From assembly GCA_045639525.1 (NCBI GenBank), contig JAZUDI010000038.1, positions 1 to 34,369 of the forward strand: a DNA stretch of 34,369 nucleotides, read 5' to 3'. Shown here piece after piece: positions 17,425 to 25,804 of the stretch. The notes under the pieces were generated by a model that did not search any database, was not told the DNA's origin, and was given only the letters and a program-made list of their open reading frames with translations. Both the position numbers and the translations under genes were made by a program. The first letter of the stretch is position 1. Every line of letters begins with the position of its first letter. Origin of the DNA: UBA1181 sp045639525. GTDB lineage: Bacteria; Bacteroidota; Bacteroidia; Bacteroidales; Paludibacteraceae.

Positions 17425-18720
17425 CTACCCCTCCACCACCCTCCGCATCATCCACTGCACCACCCCACGAATGGCCAGATAGAGGATAAAGGCGAGCCAC
17501 AAGGCATGGTTGCCCCACCATCCTTCACACAAAAAATAGATGATGAAAAAGGCAATTGCGGCAAAGAGGGTCGCATAGATCATCGGCTTAATGGCAGTGG
17601 CGCCCACCATGATGCCATCCCACAAGAAGGCGGATACACCCGCAATCGGGATCAGCAGTACCCAACCATAATAGCCTAACGCGGCGTTTCGCACCTCCTC
17701 CTGATCGGTCAGCACCTGGATGAAGGGCTGAGCCCCCACCGCATAGAGCATGGTGAAGAGCGCCACCAAACGAAGCCCCCAAACAAATATAAGATTAATC
17801 GAATCACGAACGCCTTCCCGATCCTTCGCCCCCACATACTTCCCCACCAAAGCCTCTCCCGCATAGGCAAAACCATCGGTAAAATAGGAGAAGAGGTTGA
17901 AAAGTTGCATCAACAAGACATTCACGGCCAGTAGCACCTCTCCTTGGTGCGCCCCCGCAAAGGTAAAGAAGGACATCACCGCATTGAGGCAAAGTGTCCG
18001 AAGGAATATTCCCCCATTCAACTTAAAGAAACCCATGAGTTCCACCCGGCGCATCGCACGCTTAAAATCCAGGCGCAACCAATAGGCGCTGTACCGCTTC
18101 AACCACAACGAGACGGAACAGATCAGTCCCATGTATTGAGCGATGAGCGTACCATAGGCGACACCCTCCACCTTCCATCCCAATACATAAACGAAAAACA
18201 GACTGAAGAGGATATTCAAGAGATTGATGGTGATAGCCACGATCATCGGGAAGCGGGTATTCTGCATGCCAATGTACCACCCTTTCAGGCTATACATTCC
18301 CAAAATGGCCGGAGCGCCCCAGATACAGATGCGGAAATACCGCAAAGCATTCGCCTCCACCTTTGGCGTAGTATCCATCAATCGAAACGCCAACGTGGTG
18401 ATGGGCCATTGCAGCAACCAAATGACCCCGGAGAAGAGCAAAGCGAAAAAAAGGGAACGGAAGAGCGCTCCCGCCATCTCCTCGTGGTCTTGGCGACCAA
18501 AGGCTTGCGCGGTCTGACCACTGGTCCCCATTCGTAGGAAACCAAAATTCCAGTAAATCATATTGAAGAGCGTAGCGCCCACGGAAACCGCACCAATATA
18601 GGCAGTCCGGCCCAAATGCCCTGTGATCAGGGTATCCACCAGTCCCAACAAAGGGACCGTAATATTGGTCACGATGGCTGGAATCGCCAAGCGCAATACC
18701 TCTCTGTTTTTGTTATCCAT
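17425..18720 (-). CDS. MATE-family efflux transporter (DinF/NorM-like)
   Basis: I take the ATG at 18720 (MDNKNREVLRLAIPAIVTN); the frame extends 12 codons upstream to 18756. The protein has 431 residues with about 12 hydrophobic segments, for example IPAIVTNITVPLLGLVDTLI in the first helix and the second-half start FFKLNGGIFLRTLCLNAVMS. The opening LVDTLITGHLG is the usual MATE hallmark of the DinF branch. MATE proteins expel organic cations or drugs in exchange for Na+ or H+. The gene is isolated, on the opposite strand to its RhuM and higBA neighbours, and convergent with RhuM. Substrate unknown. Confidence 0.88.
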   Translation of the reverse strand: MDNKNREVLRLAIPAIVTNITVPLLGLVDTLITGHLGRTAYIGAVSVGATLFNMIYWNFGFLRMGTSGQTAQAFGRQDHEEMAGALFRSLFFALLFSGVIWLLQWPITTLAFRLMDTTPKVEANALRYFRICIWGAPAILGMYSLKGWYIGMQNTRFPMIVAITINLLNILFSLFFVYVLGWKVEGVAYGTLIAQYMGLICSVSLWLKRYSAYWLRLDFKRAMRRVELMGFFKLNGGIFLRTLCLNAVMSFFTFAGAHQGEVLLAVNVLLMQLFNLFSYFTDGFAYAGEALVGKYVGAKDREGVRDSINLIFVWGLRLVALFTMLYAVGAQPFIQVLTDQEEVRNAALGYYGWVLLIPIAGVSAFLWDGIMVGATAIKPMIYATLFAAIAFFIIYFLCEGWWGNHALWLAFILYLAIRGVVQWMMRRVVEG

Positions 18721-18870
18721 AAATAAACCTTTGCGGTTGCAAAATGTGAACGACACACCTCCACCTCTATTTCATAGCGAAATTAAGCATATTTTACCAA
18801 ATCAACATCTTGCTTAAACTTCAGATTACTAGAGAAGAGAAACAAACGCAGCAAAATAAAATTCACATAT

Positions 18871-18902
18871 TTGTAAATCCGATTTGATTTTTGTTATTTT
18901 GC
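18871..18902 (+). promoter_or_regulatory. Promoter for higBA
   Basis: TTTG (18871-18874), a 20-nt spacer and TTATTTTG (18895-18902, one mismatch to TAnnTTTG), about 20 nt before the higB ATG at 18923. HigA-type autorepression through this region is plausible from family knowledge. Confidence 0.4.
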
Positions 18903-18922
18903 AGAAACTTAATTATTCAACT

Positions 18923-19249
18923 ATGATTGTATTCTTTGAGAAAAAATACCTGAAAGATTTGTATGAAAATATGACAACTGACGATAAGAAATATCGTTTC
19001 CAACCTCAGATTATACGAAAGTATATACGAGTAATTGATTTAATGATTGCCCAGAAAAACGTTATGGGATTGGCTCTATATGGAGCGTTACACTACGAAC
19101 ATCTGCACGGCGATAAAGAAGGGTTGTCTTCTCTTAGAATTAACAATCAATATAGAATTGAGTTTAGAGAACAAATTCAAGATGGAGAAACAATCGCTTC
19201 AATATGTTGTATTACTGAATTGTCTAATCTTATAAATAAAGTATTATGA
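18923..19249 (+). CDS. higB: RelE/HigB-type toxin
   Basis: I use the ATG at 18923 (MIVFFEKKYLKDLYEN) rather than the upstream frame extension, since relatives begin this way. The product has 108 residues with the RelE/HigB fold pattern: N-terminal strand and helix, then MGLALYGALHYEHLHGDKEGLSSLRINNQYRIEF, quoted here only as the core LSSLRINNQYRIEF. HigB toxins cleave mRNA on the ribosome. The stop overlaps the antitoxin ATG (ATGA at 19246-19249). The toxin-first order is typical of higBA rather than relBE. Confidence 0.87.
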   Translation: MIVFFEKKYLKDLYENMTTDDKKYRFQPQIIRKYIRVIDLMIAQKNVMGLALYGALHYEHLHGDKEGLSSLRINNQYRIEFREQIQDGETIASICCITELSNLINKVL

Positions 19250-19590
19250 TTACAATGATAAACGTTCCGGATGATATGATCGCTAACAATCTTTCACCTG
19301 CTATAGCATCTCATCCCGGAGAGGTGCTCAAGGAGGAATTAGAGTTTCGTGGCATAACACAGCGCCAATTAGCGGAAAAAATCGGCATCTCTTATTCTCT
19401 ACTGAATGAAGTATTAAATGGGAAGAGAGCGATAAATACGGAGTTCGCGCTATTGGTGGAAGCCGCTTTAGGCATAGAAGCAGAACCATTATTGAATATG
19501 CAAACTCGATATAACTTGAAAAAAGCAAAAGAAGATAGGGGGTTCTTTAACCGCCTGAAGAGAATATCCGAAATTGCGGCCGTTTTATAA
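19246..19590 (+). CDS. higA: HigA-type XRE-family antitoxin
   Basis: A 114-residue protein with the HigA signature ASHPGEVLKEELEFRGITQ followed by the helix-turn-helix RQLAEKIGISYSLLNEVLNG (about residues 46-65) and the downstream INTEFALLVEAALGI segment. It should bind and neutralise HigB and repress the pair's promoter. The 4-nt overlap with higB indicates translational coupling. After the stop is an AT-rich stretch with small inverted repeats (ACCACAT at 19592 with ATGTGGT at 19641, enclosing GTCAAA-CAAA-TTTGAC). Confidence 0.9.
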   Translation: MITMINVPDDMIANNLSPAIASHPGEVLKEELEFRGITQRQLAEKIGISYSLLNEVLNGKRAINTEFALLVEAALGIEAEPLLNMQTRYNLKKAKEDRGFFNRLKRISEIAAVL

Positions 19591-19650
19591 AACCACATAC
19601 TTCACAACTTTCCAATATCGAGTCAAACAAATTTGACAAGATGTGGTGCA

Positions 19651-19694
19651 TAAAAAAAAGAGTCAACCTACTCCACAAGGAAGGGTTGACTCTT
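19651..19694 (-). terminator. Rho-independent terminator of the envelope operon
   Basis: Minus-strand stem AAGAGTCAACC (seen as GGTTGACTCTT at 19684-19694 on the plus strand pairing with 19658-19668), followed by a run of eight T. It lies 35 nt after the purine nucleoside phosphorylase stop and separates it from the convergent higBA. Confidence 0.85.
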
Positions 19695-19728
19695 CATAAG
19701 CAAAAAAAGTAAGTGTTATTAAAAAGTA

Positions 19729-20559
19729 CTATTTACACTCCTTCACCATCTCCGTGAAGATGGTCGCCAACTTATCTTGGGCCAGAAGGGTATTTTGTTG
19801 CACCTCCTCATGGGTGACATTACTCAAATTCGCATCCACACCCACATTGGAGATCACCGAGACGCCAAAGACGGAGATGCCCGCATGATTCGCCACAATC
19901 ACCTCAGGAACCGTGGACATACCGCAAGAATCGCCACCGATGATTCTGAAATAGCGATACTCCGCCAAGGTCTCGAAGGTAGGACCTTGCGTGCCAACAT
20001 AGACACCATACTTCAACGGAATATGGAATTTCTCTCCAATCGCCTCCACTTTCTTAATCAACGCCTTGTCGTAAGCATTGCTCATATCAGGGAAACGGGT
20101 TCCCAACTCTTCGATATTAGGGCCATGCAATGGATGTTCAGGGAACAAATTGATATGGTCCTTGATAATCATTATATCGCCTGGCACATATTCAGGATTC
20201 AAACCGCCCGCCGCATTGGAAACCATCAGGGTCTCGATACCGATCTCCTTCATCACACGAACCGGGAAGGTGATCTCCTGCATGGAATATCCCTCATAAT
20301 AGTGCAATCTACCTTGCATCGCCATCACAGGCACGCCAGCCACGTAACCGAAAATCAATTTTCCGGAGTGACCTTGCACCGTACTGGTCTTGAAACCAGG
20401 AATTTCAGCATAAGGGATCGTATCCACCGCCACAATTCGCTCGGCGAAACTACCCAAACCTGTACCCAACACAATCGCCACCTTAGGGCGAAGCTCCGTG
20501 CGCTTTCTCAAATAGTCGCCAGAGGCTTTTATCTCTTTCAACAAATCCATAATCTTCAA
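19729..20559 (-). CDS. Purine nucleoside phosphorylase (inosine/guanosine type)
   Basis: A 276-residue PNP of the trimeric class. It shows VAIVLGTGLGSFAE (phosphate-binding loop), QGRLHYYEGYS, VSNAAGGLNPEY with the active-site Asn region, YVGTQGPTFET with the Glu that contacts the base, and the late VISNVGVDAN segment. It cleaves purine ribonucleosides with phosphate to release base and ribose-1-phosphate for salvage, in the cytoplasm. An alternative start is Met4 (MDLLKEIK). It follows lpxK by 18 nt and is the last gene of the envelope operon, ahead of a strong terminator. Its function is unrelated to the lipid genes; the linkage looks incidental. Confidence 0.93.
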   Translation of the reverse strand: MKIMDLLKEIKASGDYLRKRTELRPKVAIVLGTGLGSFAERIVAVDTIPYAEIPGFKTSTVQGHSGKLIFGYVAGVPVMAMQGRLHYYEGYSMQEITFPVRVMKEIGIETLMVSNAAGGLNPEYVPGDIMIIKDHINLFPEHPLHGPNIEELGTRFPDMSNAYDKALIKKVEAIGEKFHIPLKYGVYVGTQGPTFETLAEYRYFRIIGGDSCGMSTVPEVIVANHAGISVFGVSVISNVGVDANLSNVTHEEVQQNTLLAQDKLATIFTEMVKECK

Positions 20560-20577
20560 TACTTACAGTTCAACAAT

Positions 20578-21669
20578 CTATTTCTTTCTTCGAATCAATT
20601 TCCTCAGATGCTCTTCAAACTGAGTCGCCTCATCCCGCACAAACGAAATGGAGAGAGGAATATAGTAAATTTTCTGTTTTAGCGTTTCAGGGAATATATC
20701 ACACGACATCAGACGTACCGCATCCTTCTCCGTGGTGATGATGTACTTACGATTGCCCTCCAACTGGTCGAAGGCCTTAACAATTCGATCCATATCGCTC
20801 CTCGTATAGCTATGGTGATCCCTGAATTCACAACCCGCCACCTTCGCGCAATGCTGTTCAAGATAGGTGATGAATGGTGCCGGAGAGGCAATTCCTGTCA
20901 GTGCCAGCACAGAACGCTCCTTCATATCATCAATCCTCAGATGGGCATGTTTTTTCTTCAGGCTATGTGGGAACAGCGGTGCCATCTCTCCATACGAGAG
21001 CCGCGTGAACCAAAGACTTTGGTAGGGATAAGGATTGAGATTCTTACGCATAAACCGCATATCCATAGGAGAGACCGAATCCGGGCACTTGGTGACCACA
21101 ATGATATCAGCCCTTCTCATGGAACGGCAATGCTCCCTCATCTGCCCCATCGGCAAGAGATGATCCTCCAAAATATTTCGATTATAGTCGATCAAAAGGA
21201 TGGAGATGGATGGCGTCACATAGCGGTGTTGGAATGCGTCATCCAACACTATCAACTCAGGTTTTCCCTTCTCCAGTTTCATCATATTCCGGATACCACG
21301 CCTACGGTTCGCGTCCACAGCCACCGTGACCTCCGGAAATTTATGTTTCATTTGATATGGTTCGTCCCCCACGTCGGACGGAGAATCCTTCATCGAGAGC
21401 ACTTTGAATCCCGAAGTTTTACGCTTGTAGCCACGACTCAAGACACCCATCGGCTGCTCATTCTTCAAGAGCCGGATCAGATACTCAGTGAAAGGGGTTT
21501 TGCCTGTACCGCCTACGGTGATGTTTCCCACGGAAATCACAGGCAAATCAAACTCTTCGGAGGGCAATATACCACGATCGAACAACCAGTTGCGCACATA
21601 CACAACAATGCCATAGACCACAGAAAATGGCCATAACAGAACCAATAATATGAATGGTTTGTTTTTCAT
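20578..21669 (-). CDS. lpxK: Tetraacyldisaccharide 4'-kinase LpxK
   Basis: I choose the ATG at 21669 (MKNKPFILLVLLWPFSVVYG), because the N-terminal membrane segment then begins as in relatives; the frame is open to 21708. The 363-residue protein carries the P-loop GNITVGGTGKTPF, followed by VLSRGYKRKTSGF, the LIVLDDAFQHRYV motif, and the C-terminal region with IITTEKDAVRL. LpxK phosphorylates the disaccharide precursor to make lipid IVA on the inner face of the inner membrane, so this organism makes lipid A. Located 55 nt after sppA. Confidence 0.95.
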   Translation of the reverse strand: MKNKPFILLVLLWPFSVVYGIVVYVRNWLFDRGILPSEEFDLPVISVGNITVGGTGKTPFTEYLIRLLKNEQPMGVLSRGYKRKTSGFKVLSMKDSPSDVGDEPYQMKHKFPEVTVAVDANRRRGIRNMMKLEKGKPELIVLDDAFQHRYVTPSISILLIDYNRNILEDHLLPMGQMREHCRSMRRADIIVVTKCPDSVSPMDMRFMRKNLNPYPYQSLWFTRLSYGEMAPLFPHSLKKKHAHLRIDDMKERSVLALTGIASPAPFITYLEQHCAKVAGCEFRDHHSYTRSDMDRIVKAFDQLEGNRKYIITTEKDAVRLMSCDIFPETLKQKIYYIPLSISFVRDEATQFEEHLRKLIRRKK

Positions 21670-21724
21670 TCGTGTACGCAATTTAAGGTCAAAAGTAGGA
21701 TAGCGCACACCGTCTCAATGCAGG

Positions 21725-23464
21725 CTACCTCAACTCAATGGTATATGGTATAATGGTCTGGACACGCTCCAGATTCCGTATTTTTTCAAATATATACTTT
21801 TCTTTTGAAAAAACATCGTTTCCGAATAACTTTTCATATCCTAATGCGGGAAATTCTTCTAACTCCTCCCACACATTTCTTTTTTTAGGATAAGTTTCAA
21901 TGGTATAACTTTCCCCAATTTGGGCCAAGGAAGCCGCCCAACCGATAGCATCGCTCAACGTTCCCAAGGAATCAACCAAATTCAATTTGGCGGCATCGTC
22001 ACCCGACCAAACACGGCCCTGGGCATAGACATGAACTTGATCCACAGACATGCCTCTACCTGTCGCGCAACGGTTCAAGAAAGTGGAGTAGAAATTATCG
22101 ACGGAGGCCTGCACTACAGTACGTTCACTTTCGGTCATCGGTCTGAAAACATTCTCCAGCAGATCAGCATTGGCATTGGTCTTCACCGTCTCATAGTGAA
22201 CACCCAACTTATCAGCCAAATCCTTCGCGTTTGGAACCATGGCTATCACCCCAATAGACCCCGTTATCGTAGAGGCATTGGAGACAATCTTATCCGCATT
22301 CGAGGAAATGTAGTAACCACCAGAAGCAGCATATCCACCGAAACTAGCCACAACCGGCTTCTTCGCCTTCAACTTCTCGACGGCATGACAAATCTGTTCC
22401 GAACCATAAGCGCTTCCTCCTGGCGAATTCACGCGGAGCACCACCGCCTTGACGGAACTATCCTTCTCGACCTCCGACAAAAGTTTTATAGTCTTCACCG
22501 AGGAGATTCCATCTCTGTTGCCATTATCGATTTCACCACTCAGATAGACAACAGCCAACTTATCGCCGCCCGAATCAAAAGACTCCTTCTCGGCGACATA
22601 ATTGGTGACATCAACCATTGGCACCTCATCAGAAGCGGACAACGAGAGACGAGACCTCAAATAATTCTCATACTCATCGCCATAGGCCAAACCATCCACC
22701 AAATTGCTCGACAGCAAATATTGAGCGGGTCTTACAGCCAAATAATCATCCGCCAACTGACTTAACTTCTCCTTCGAAATCGAGCGCGATTCGGAGATAC
22801 CTTCAAGGATGACATCCCAAATAGAGGAGATCATATCCTCCATCTGTTCCCTGTTCTCCGCACTCATCGTATCATTGGAAAAGGTCTCAGCATAGGATTT
22901 GTAGGCTCCACACCTGACCACTTGCATCTCTACTCCAACCTTCTCTAAGAAGGCTTTGCAGAAGAGCGAAGAACTGGAGATTCCCGAAAAATCCAAAGAA
23001 CCTTCTGGATTGATAAAAACAGAATCGGCTACGGAAGCGATAAAATAGGCTTTCTGGGTATAAAGACCCGAATAGGCGTATACGAACTTACCACTCTCCT
23101 TAAAGGCTTGAAGCGCCTTACGAATCTCCTCCGAAGCTGCGTAACTGCAACTCATAGAACTCATCTTAAGGGAGACGCCCTTAATACGTTCGTCACTTTT
23201 CGCCTCCTTCAAAGCCGAAAGGATATCATCCAAGGCAATAATCTTCTGGTCTGGACTCAATAACGACTCAATGGATCCACCCTCGTTATAATCCACCACC
23301 ACACCACTCATCGGGATGGATAGCACAGAGTTATCCTTTGTTTCCGCAGGCGAAGAGAGCGCAGCAACAGAAATGGACACGATAATGCCAAATAGGGAAA
23401 AGATGGCGAAAAAAGCCAACAAAACTCCTAAACAGGAGGAGAAAACACTCTTTATGAAATTCAT
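21725..23464 (-). CDS. sppA: Signal peptide peptidase SppA, 67-kDa type
   Basis: A 579-residue membrane-anchored protease with an N-terminal transmembrane segment (about residues 7-37). It has the duplicated SppA architecture of the long form. The catalytic Lys189 sits in CGAYKSYAETF of the first half and the nucleophile Ser381 in GGYAASGGYYISSNA of the second half; both match the Lys/Ser dyad of the long E. coli enzyme in context and spacing. It degrades cleaved signal peptides in the membrane. The start codon overlaps the pssA stop by 4 nt (ATGA), so the two are translationally coupled. Confidence 0.95.
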   Translation of the reverse strand: MNFIKSVFSSCLGVLLAFFAIFSLFGIIVSISVAALSSPAETKDNSVLSIPMSGVVVDYNEGGSIESLLSPDQKIIALDDILSALKEAKSDERIKGVSLKMSSMSCSYAASEEIRKALQAFKESGKFVYAYSGLYTQKAYFIASVADSVFINPEGSLDFSGISSSSLFCKAFLEKVGVEMQVVRCGAYKSYAETFSNDTMSAENREQMEDMISSIWDVILEGISESRSISKEKLSQLADDYLAVRPAQYLLSSNLVDGLAYGDEYENYLRSRLSLSASDEVPMVDVTNYVAEKESFDSGGDKLAVVYLSGEIDNGNRDGISSVKTIKLLSEVEKDSSVKAVVLRVNSPGGSAYGSEQICHAVEKLKAKKPVVASFGGYAASGGYYISSNADKIVSNASTITGSIGVIAMVPNAKDLADKLGVHYETVKTNANADLLENVFRPMTESERTVVQASVDNFYSTFLNRCATGRGMSVDQVHVYAQGRVWSGDDAAKLNLVDSLGTLSDAIGWAASLAQIGESYTIETYPKKRNVWEELEEFPALGYEKLFGNDVFSKEKYIFEKIRNLERVQTIIPYTIELR

Positions 23465-24177
23465 TTTTTAGAGATTGCCGCATAGACAGACATTCCAATG
23501 AAGAAGATAATGATCATTGGGATAGCCGCCATTTGGAAGATGGCCGCCAAAATAGCGGATACGATAATCAAAACAAATTGCTTCTTGTTGTTCTGCCATT
23601 TCAAGTTCTTGAACTTCAATGAGAACATAGGCAATTCGCAAACCAACAAATAAGAGAATATCACAATCAACGTGATCAACACCGCAGGTGAAGTCACAAT
23701 CGAGTGTACCAAATCCAAATCAAACCAGCCTGGCAATGGAGTCAACGGATCGGAAAGGGATGCGAGCGAACTCATAAAAAGAGCGTTCGCCGGCGTTGGA
23801 AGTCCGATGAATGAGGTGGTCTGACGCTCATCCACATTAAACTTCGCCAATCTCAATCCAGAAAAGACAGCCAATAAATATGCCACGAAAGGCACATAAG
23901 AATCTGGCATCAGATTCACAAGCAAGTTGTACATGATCGTAGCAGGAGCTACACCAAAACTCACCACATCGGAGAGGGAATCCAACTCCTTACCGATTTC
24001 AGACTTCACATGCAACAAACGAGCCACCATACCATCGAAGAAATCGAAGACAGCCGCTAAAAGTATATACAAAGCCGCCCAAACGAAATTTCCTTGAAAA
24101 GCCATCACAATAGCCACACATCCGGAGGCTAAATTCATACTTGTGATAGTATTAGGTATGTACTTCTTTATGCTCAT
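23461..24177 (-). CDS. pssA: CDP-diacylglycerol-serine O-phosphatidyltransferase
   Basis: A 238-residue integral membrane enzyme of the CDP-alcohol phosphotransferase family. The catalytic motif is complete: D48-G49-x2-A52-R53-x8-G62-x3-D66-x3-D70. Several hydrophobic segments follow, with a charged C-terminus. It converts CDP-diacylglycerol and serine to phosphatidylserine, which the adjacent Psd then decarboxylates. Flanked by 4-nt overlaps on both sides (psd upstream, sppA downstream). Stop is TGA. Confidence 0.95.
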   Translation of the reverse strand: MSIKKYIPNTITSMNLASGCVAIVMAFQGNFVWAALYILLAAVFDFFDGMVARLLHVKSEIGKELDSLSDVVSFGVAPATIMYNLLVNLMPDSYVPFVAYLLAVFSGLRLAKFNVDERQTTSFIGLPTPANALFMSSLASLSDPLTPLPGWFDLDLVHSIVTSPAVLITLIVIFSYLLVCELPMFSLKFKNLKWQNNKKQFVLIIVSAILAAIFQMAAIPMIIIFFIGMSVYAAISKK

Positions 24178-24845
24178 TTTTCTTTCAATTTAGCGATAAC
24201 CGTCTGGTTACCTACGACCGATTGTTTCAGGTTGACCATCACCTCCGCATCCATAGGCAAAAAGATATCCACTCTGGAACCGAACTTGATGAAACCCATT
24301 TGTTGATTGATATGACACTCATCACCCTCCTTCGCGTAGGTGACGATTCTTCTCGCCAAAGCACCCGCAACCTGACGGAACAAAACCTTCGTCTTGTTTG
24401 CAGTCTCGACCACCACAGTGGAACGTTCATTCTCTGTGCTGGATTTCGGCAAATTGGCCCGCATGAAATTACCGTCGTTGTGGTTGTAATACAAAATCTT
24501 TCCGTTCACCGGATACCAATTCGCATGCACATTGAACACACTCATGAAGATAGAGATCTGGATACACTGATCCTTCAAATACTCACCCTCCATGGTAGGC
24601 TCGATCACCACTACAGTACCATCCGCTGGAGCGACTACCAAGCCTTCGCTATCCCCTTCGAACATACGGCTGGGATTGCGGAAGAAGTTCAAAAAGAAGA
24701 GGAAGACCAACAAACTAAAGCCACAGACCAAACCCACCAAATTAGGTTCGCTGCGATAGAAAAAACAAGCTACCGCCACATCTACAACGACAATGGCCAG
24801 CAACAATTTCGTCAATATTCCTTTTCCCTCTTTATGAATTCTCAT
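24174..24845 (-). CDS. psd: Phosphatidylserine decarboxylase, short bacterial type
   Basis: A 223-residue proenzyme. The self-cleavage site is Gly189-Ser190 in KFGSRVDIFLP, where cleavage generates the pyruvoyl-bearing alpha chain. Asp75 (APADG) and His107 (VFNVHANW) match the conserved processing residues. Two N-terminal hydrophobic segments (about 11-28 and 36-53) anchor it. It makes phosphatidylethanolamine from phosphatidylserine. The 75-nt gap to cdsA upstream contains an exact -7-like element, so psd may have its own promoter. The 4-nt overlap with pssA is seen downstream. Confidence 0.96.
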   Translation of the reverse strand: MRIHKEGKGILTKLLLAIVVVDVAVACFFYRSEPNLVGLVCGFSLLVFLFFLNFFRNPSRMFEGDSEGLVVAPADGTVVVIEPTMEGEYLKDQCIQISIFMSVFNVHANWYPVNGKILYYNHNDGNFMRANLPKSSTENERSTVVVETANKTKVLFRQVAGALARRIVTYAKEGDECHINQQMGFIKFGSRVDIFLPMDAEVMVNLKQSVVGNQTVIAKLKEK

Positions 24846-24871
24846 GATATATTTTTCTACTATTTGAAACG

Positions 24872-24879
24872 CAAAGTTA
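24872..24879 (-). promoter_or_regulatory. Internal -7 element upstream of psd
   Basis: Minus-strand TAACTTTG followed by C matches TAnnTTTG exactly, with a predicted leader of about 20 nt to the psd ATG. The -33 region lacks a TTTG, so the strength is uncertain. Confidence 0.35.
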
Positions 24880-24920
24880 ATGTTTTTTATTTAAAAATGC
24901 TACACTGAACGCATTTGGCA

Positions 24921-25781
24921 CTAAACAATCCAAGAAAAAAGCAGATAAAGAACCGGAGCGGCCAATAAAGCACTGTCAAAACGGTCCAAAAATCCGCCAT
25001 GTCCCGGAATCAGATTTCCAGAATCCTTTACCCCGACGCTACGCTTAAACATAGACTCCACCAAGTCGCCTAACACGCCGAAAACGAAGACGCCAGCGGA
25101 GAGCGTAAGCCAGAAGGCGAGTTCCAAAGTATCGACCACCGCAAGGCGGTGAAAAATATAGCCCGACACCATAGCGAAGAGCAAACCGCCCGCGAATCCC
25201 TCCCAAGTCTTTTTAGGAGATATGCGTTCGAACATCTTATGTTTTCCGAAGAAACGGCCCACCAAATAGGCGCCAGTATCCGAAGCCCAAATGATAACAA
25301 AAAAGGCCAACAGCAAATACTTTGACTGCTCAGTCGCACCCTCTACCAAACAAAATAGCGCGAATGGAACCGCAACATACAAATGGCCCAACAAAGTCGC
25401 CGAGAGGTTCTGGATAGGGGATTGCTTTCCTCGGAAAAGCTCAAAAGCCATAAGAACCGAAATATACAAAGCATAAACGGAGAAGAGAGAGGCCTCTTTT
25501 CCTAAAAACGAAACAGAGAACGCCGCAGCGAAAAGCACCGCCCCGCCTGCCAATCCCATCCATTTATCCACACTTACCCCCTCAATCTTTTCTGCCATCT
25601 TATAAAACTCGGAAAGGGACAACATCATCACGGCGAAAAAGAGAACGCCGAAACAATAACATGACGACAATAATATCGACATCACCACCAGTGCCACCAA
25701 AACCGCACCGGAAATCGCTCTAATCACCAAATTCTTCACTCTATTTTCCTCCTCAAAAAACGTCGGACCTATCCGATCCAT
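24921..25781 (-). CDS. cdsA: Phosphatidate cytidylyltransferase
   Basis: A 286-residue polytopic membrane enzyme that makes CDP-diacylglycerol from phosphatidate and CTP. The C-terminal CdsA signature is intact: FKRSVGVKDSGNLIPGHGG followed by FLDRFDS. Upstream is the usual SPKKTWEGFAGG and IWASDTGAYLVGRFFGKH. The ATG at 25781 gives an N-terminal tail (MDRIGPTFFEEENR) before the first helix; a GTG at residue 15 (VKNLVIRAISG) matches the usual start of homologues better and may be used. It is only 23 nt after the giant helix protein gene, so both belong to one transcript. Confidence 0.94.
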   Translation of the reverse strand: MDRIGPTFFEEENRVKNLVIRAISGAVLVALVVMSILLSSCYCFGVLFFAVMMLSLSEFYKMAEKIEGVSVDKWMGLAGGAVLFAAAFSVSFLGKEASLFSVYALYISVLMAFELFRGKQSPIQNLSATLLGHLYVAVPFALFCLVEGATEQSKYLLLAFFVIIWASDTGAYLVGRFFGKHKMFERISPKKTWEGFAGGLLFAMVSGYIFHRLAVVDTLELAFWLTLSAGVFVFGVLGDLVESMFKRSVGVKDSGNLIPGHGGFLDRFDSALLAAPVLYLLFSWIV

Positions 25782-25804
25782 CCGATAAAATTATACAAAA
25801 TAAG

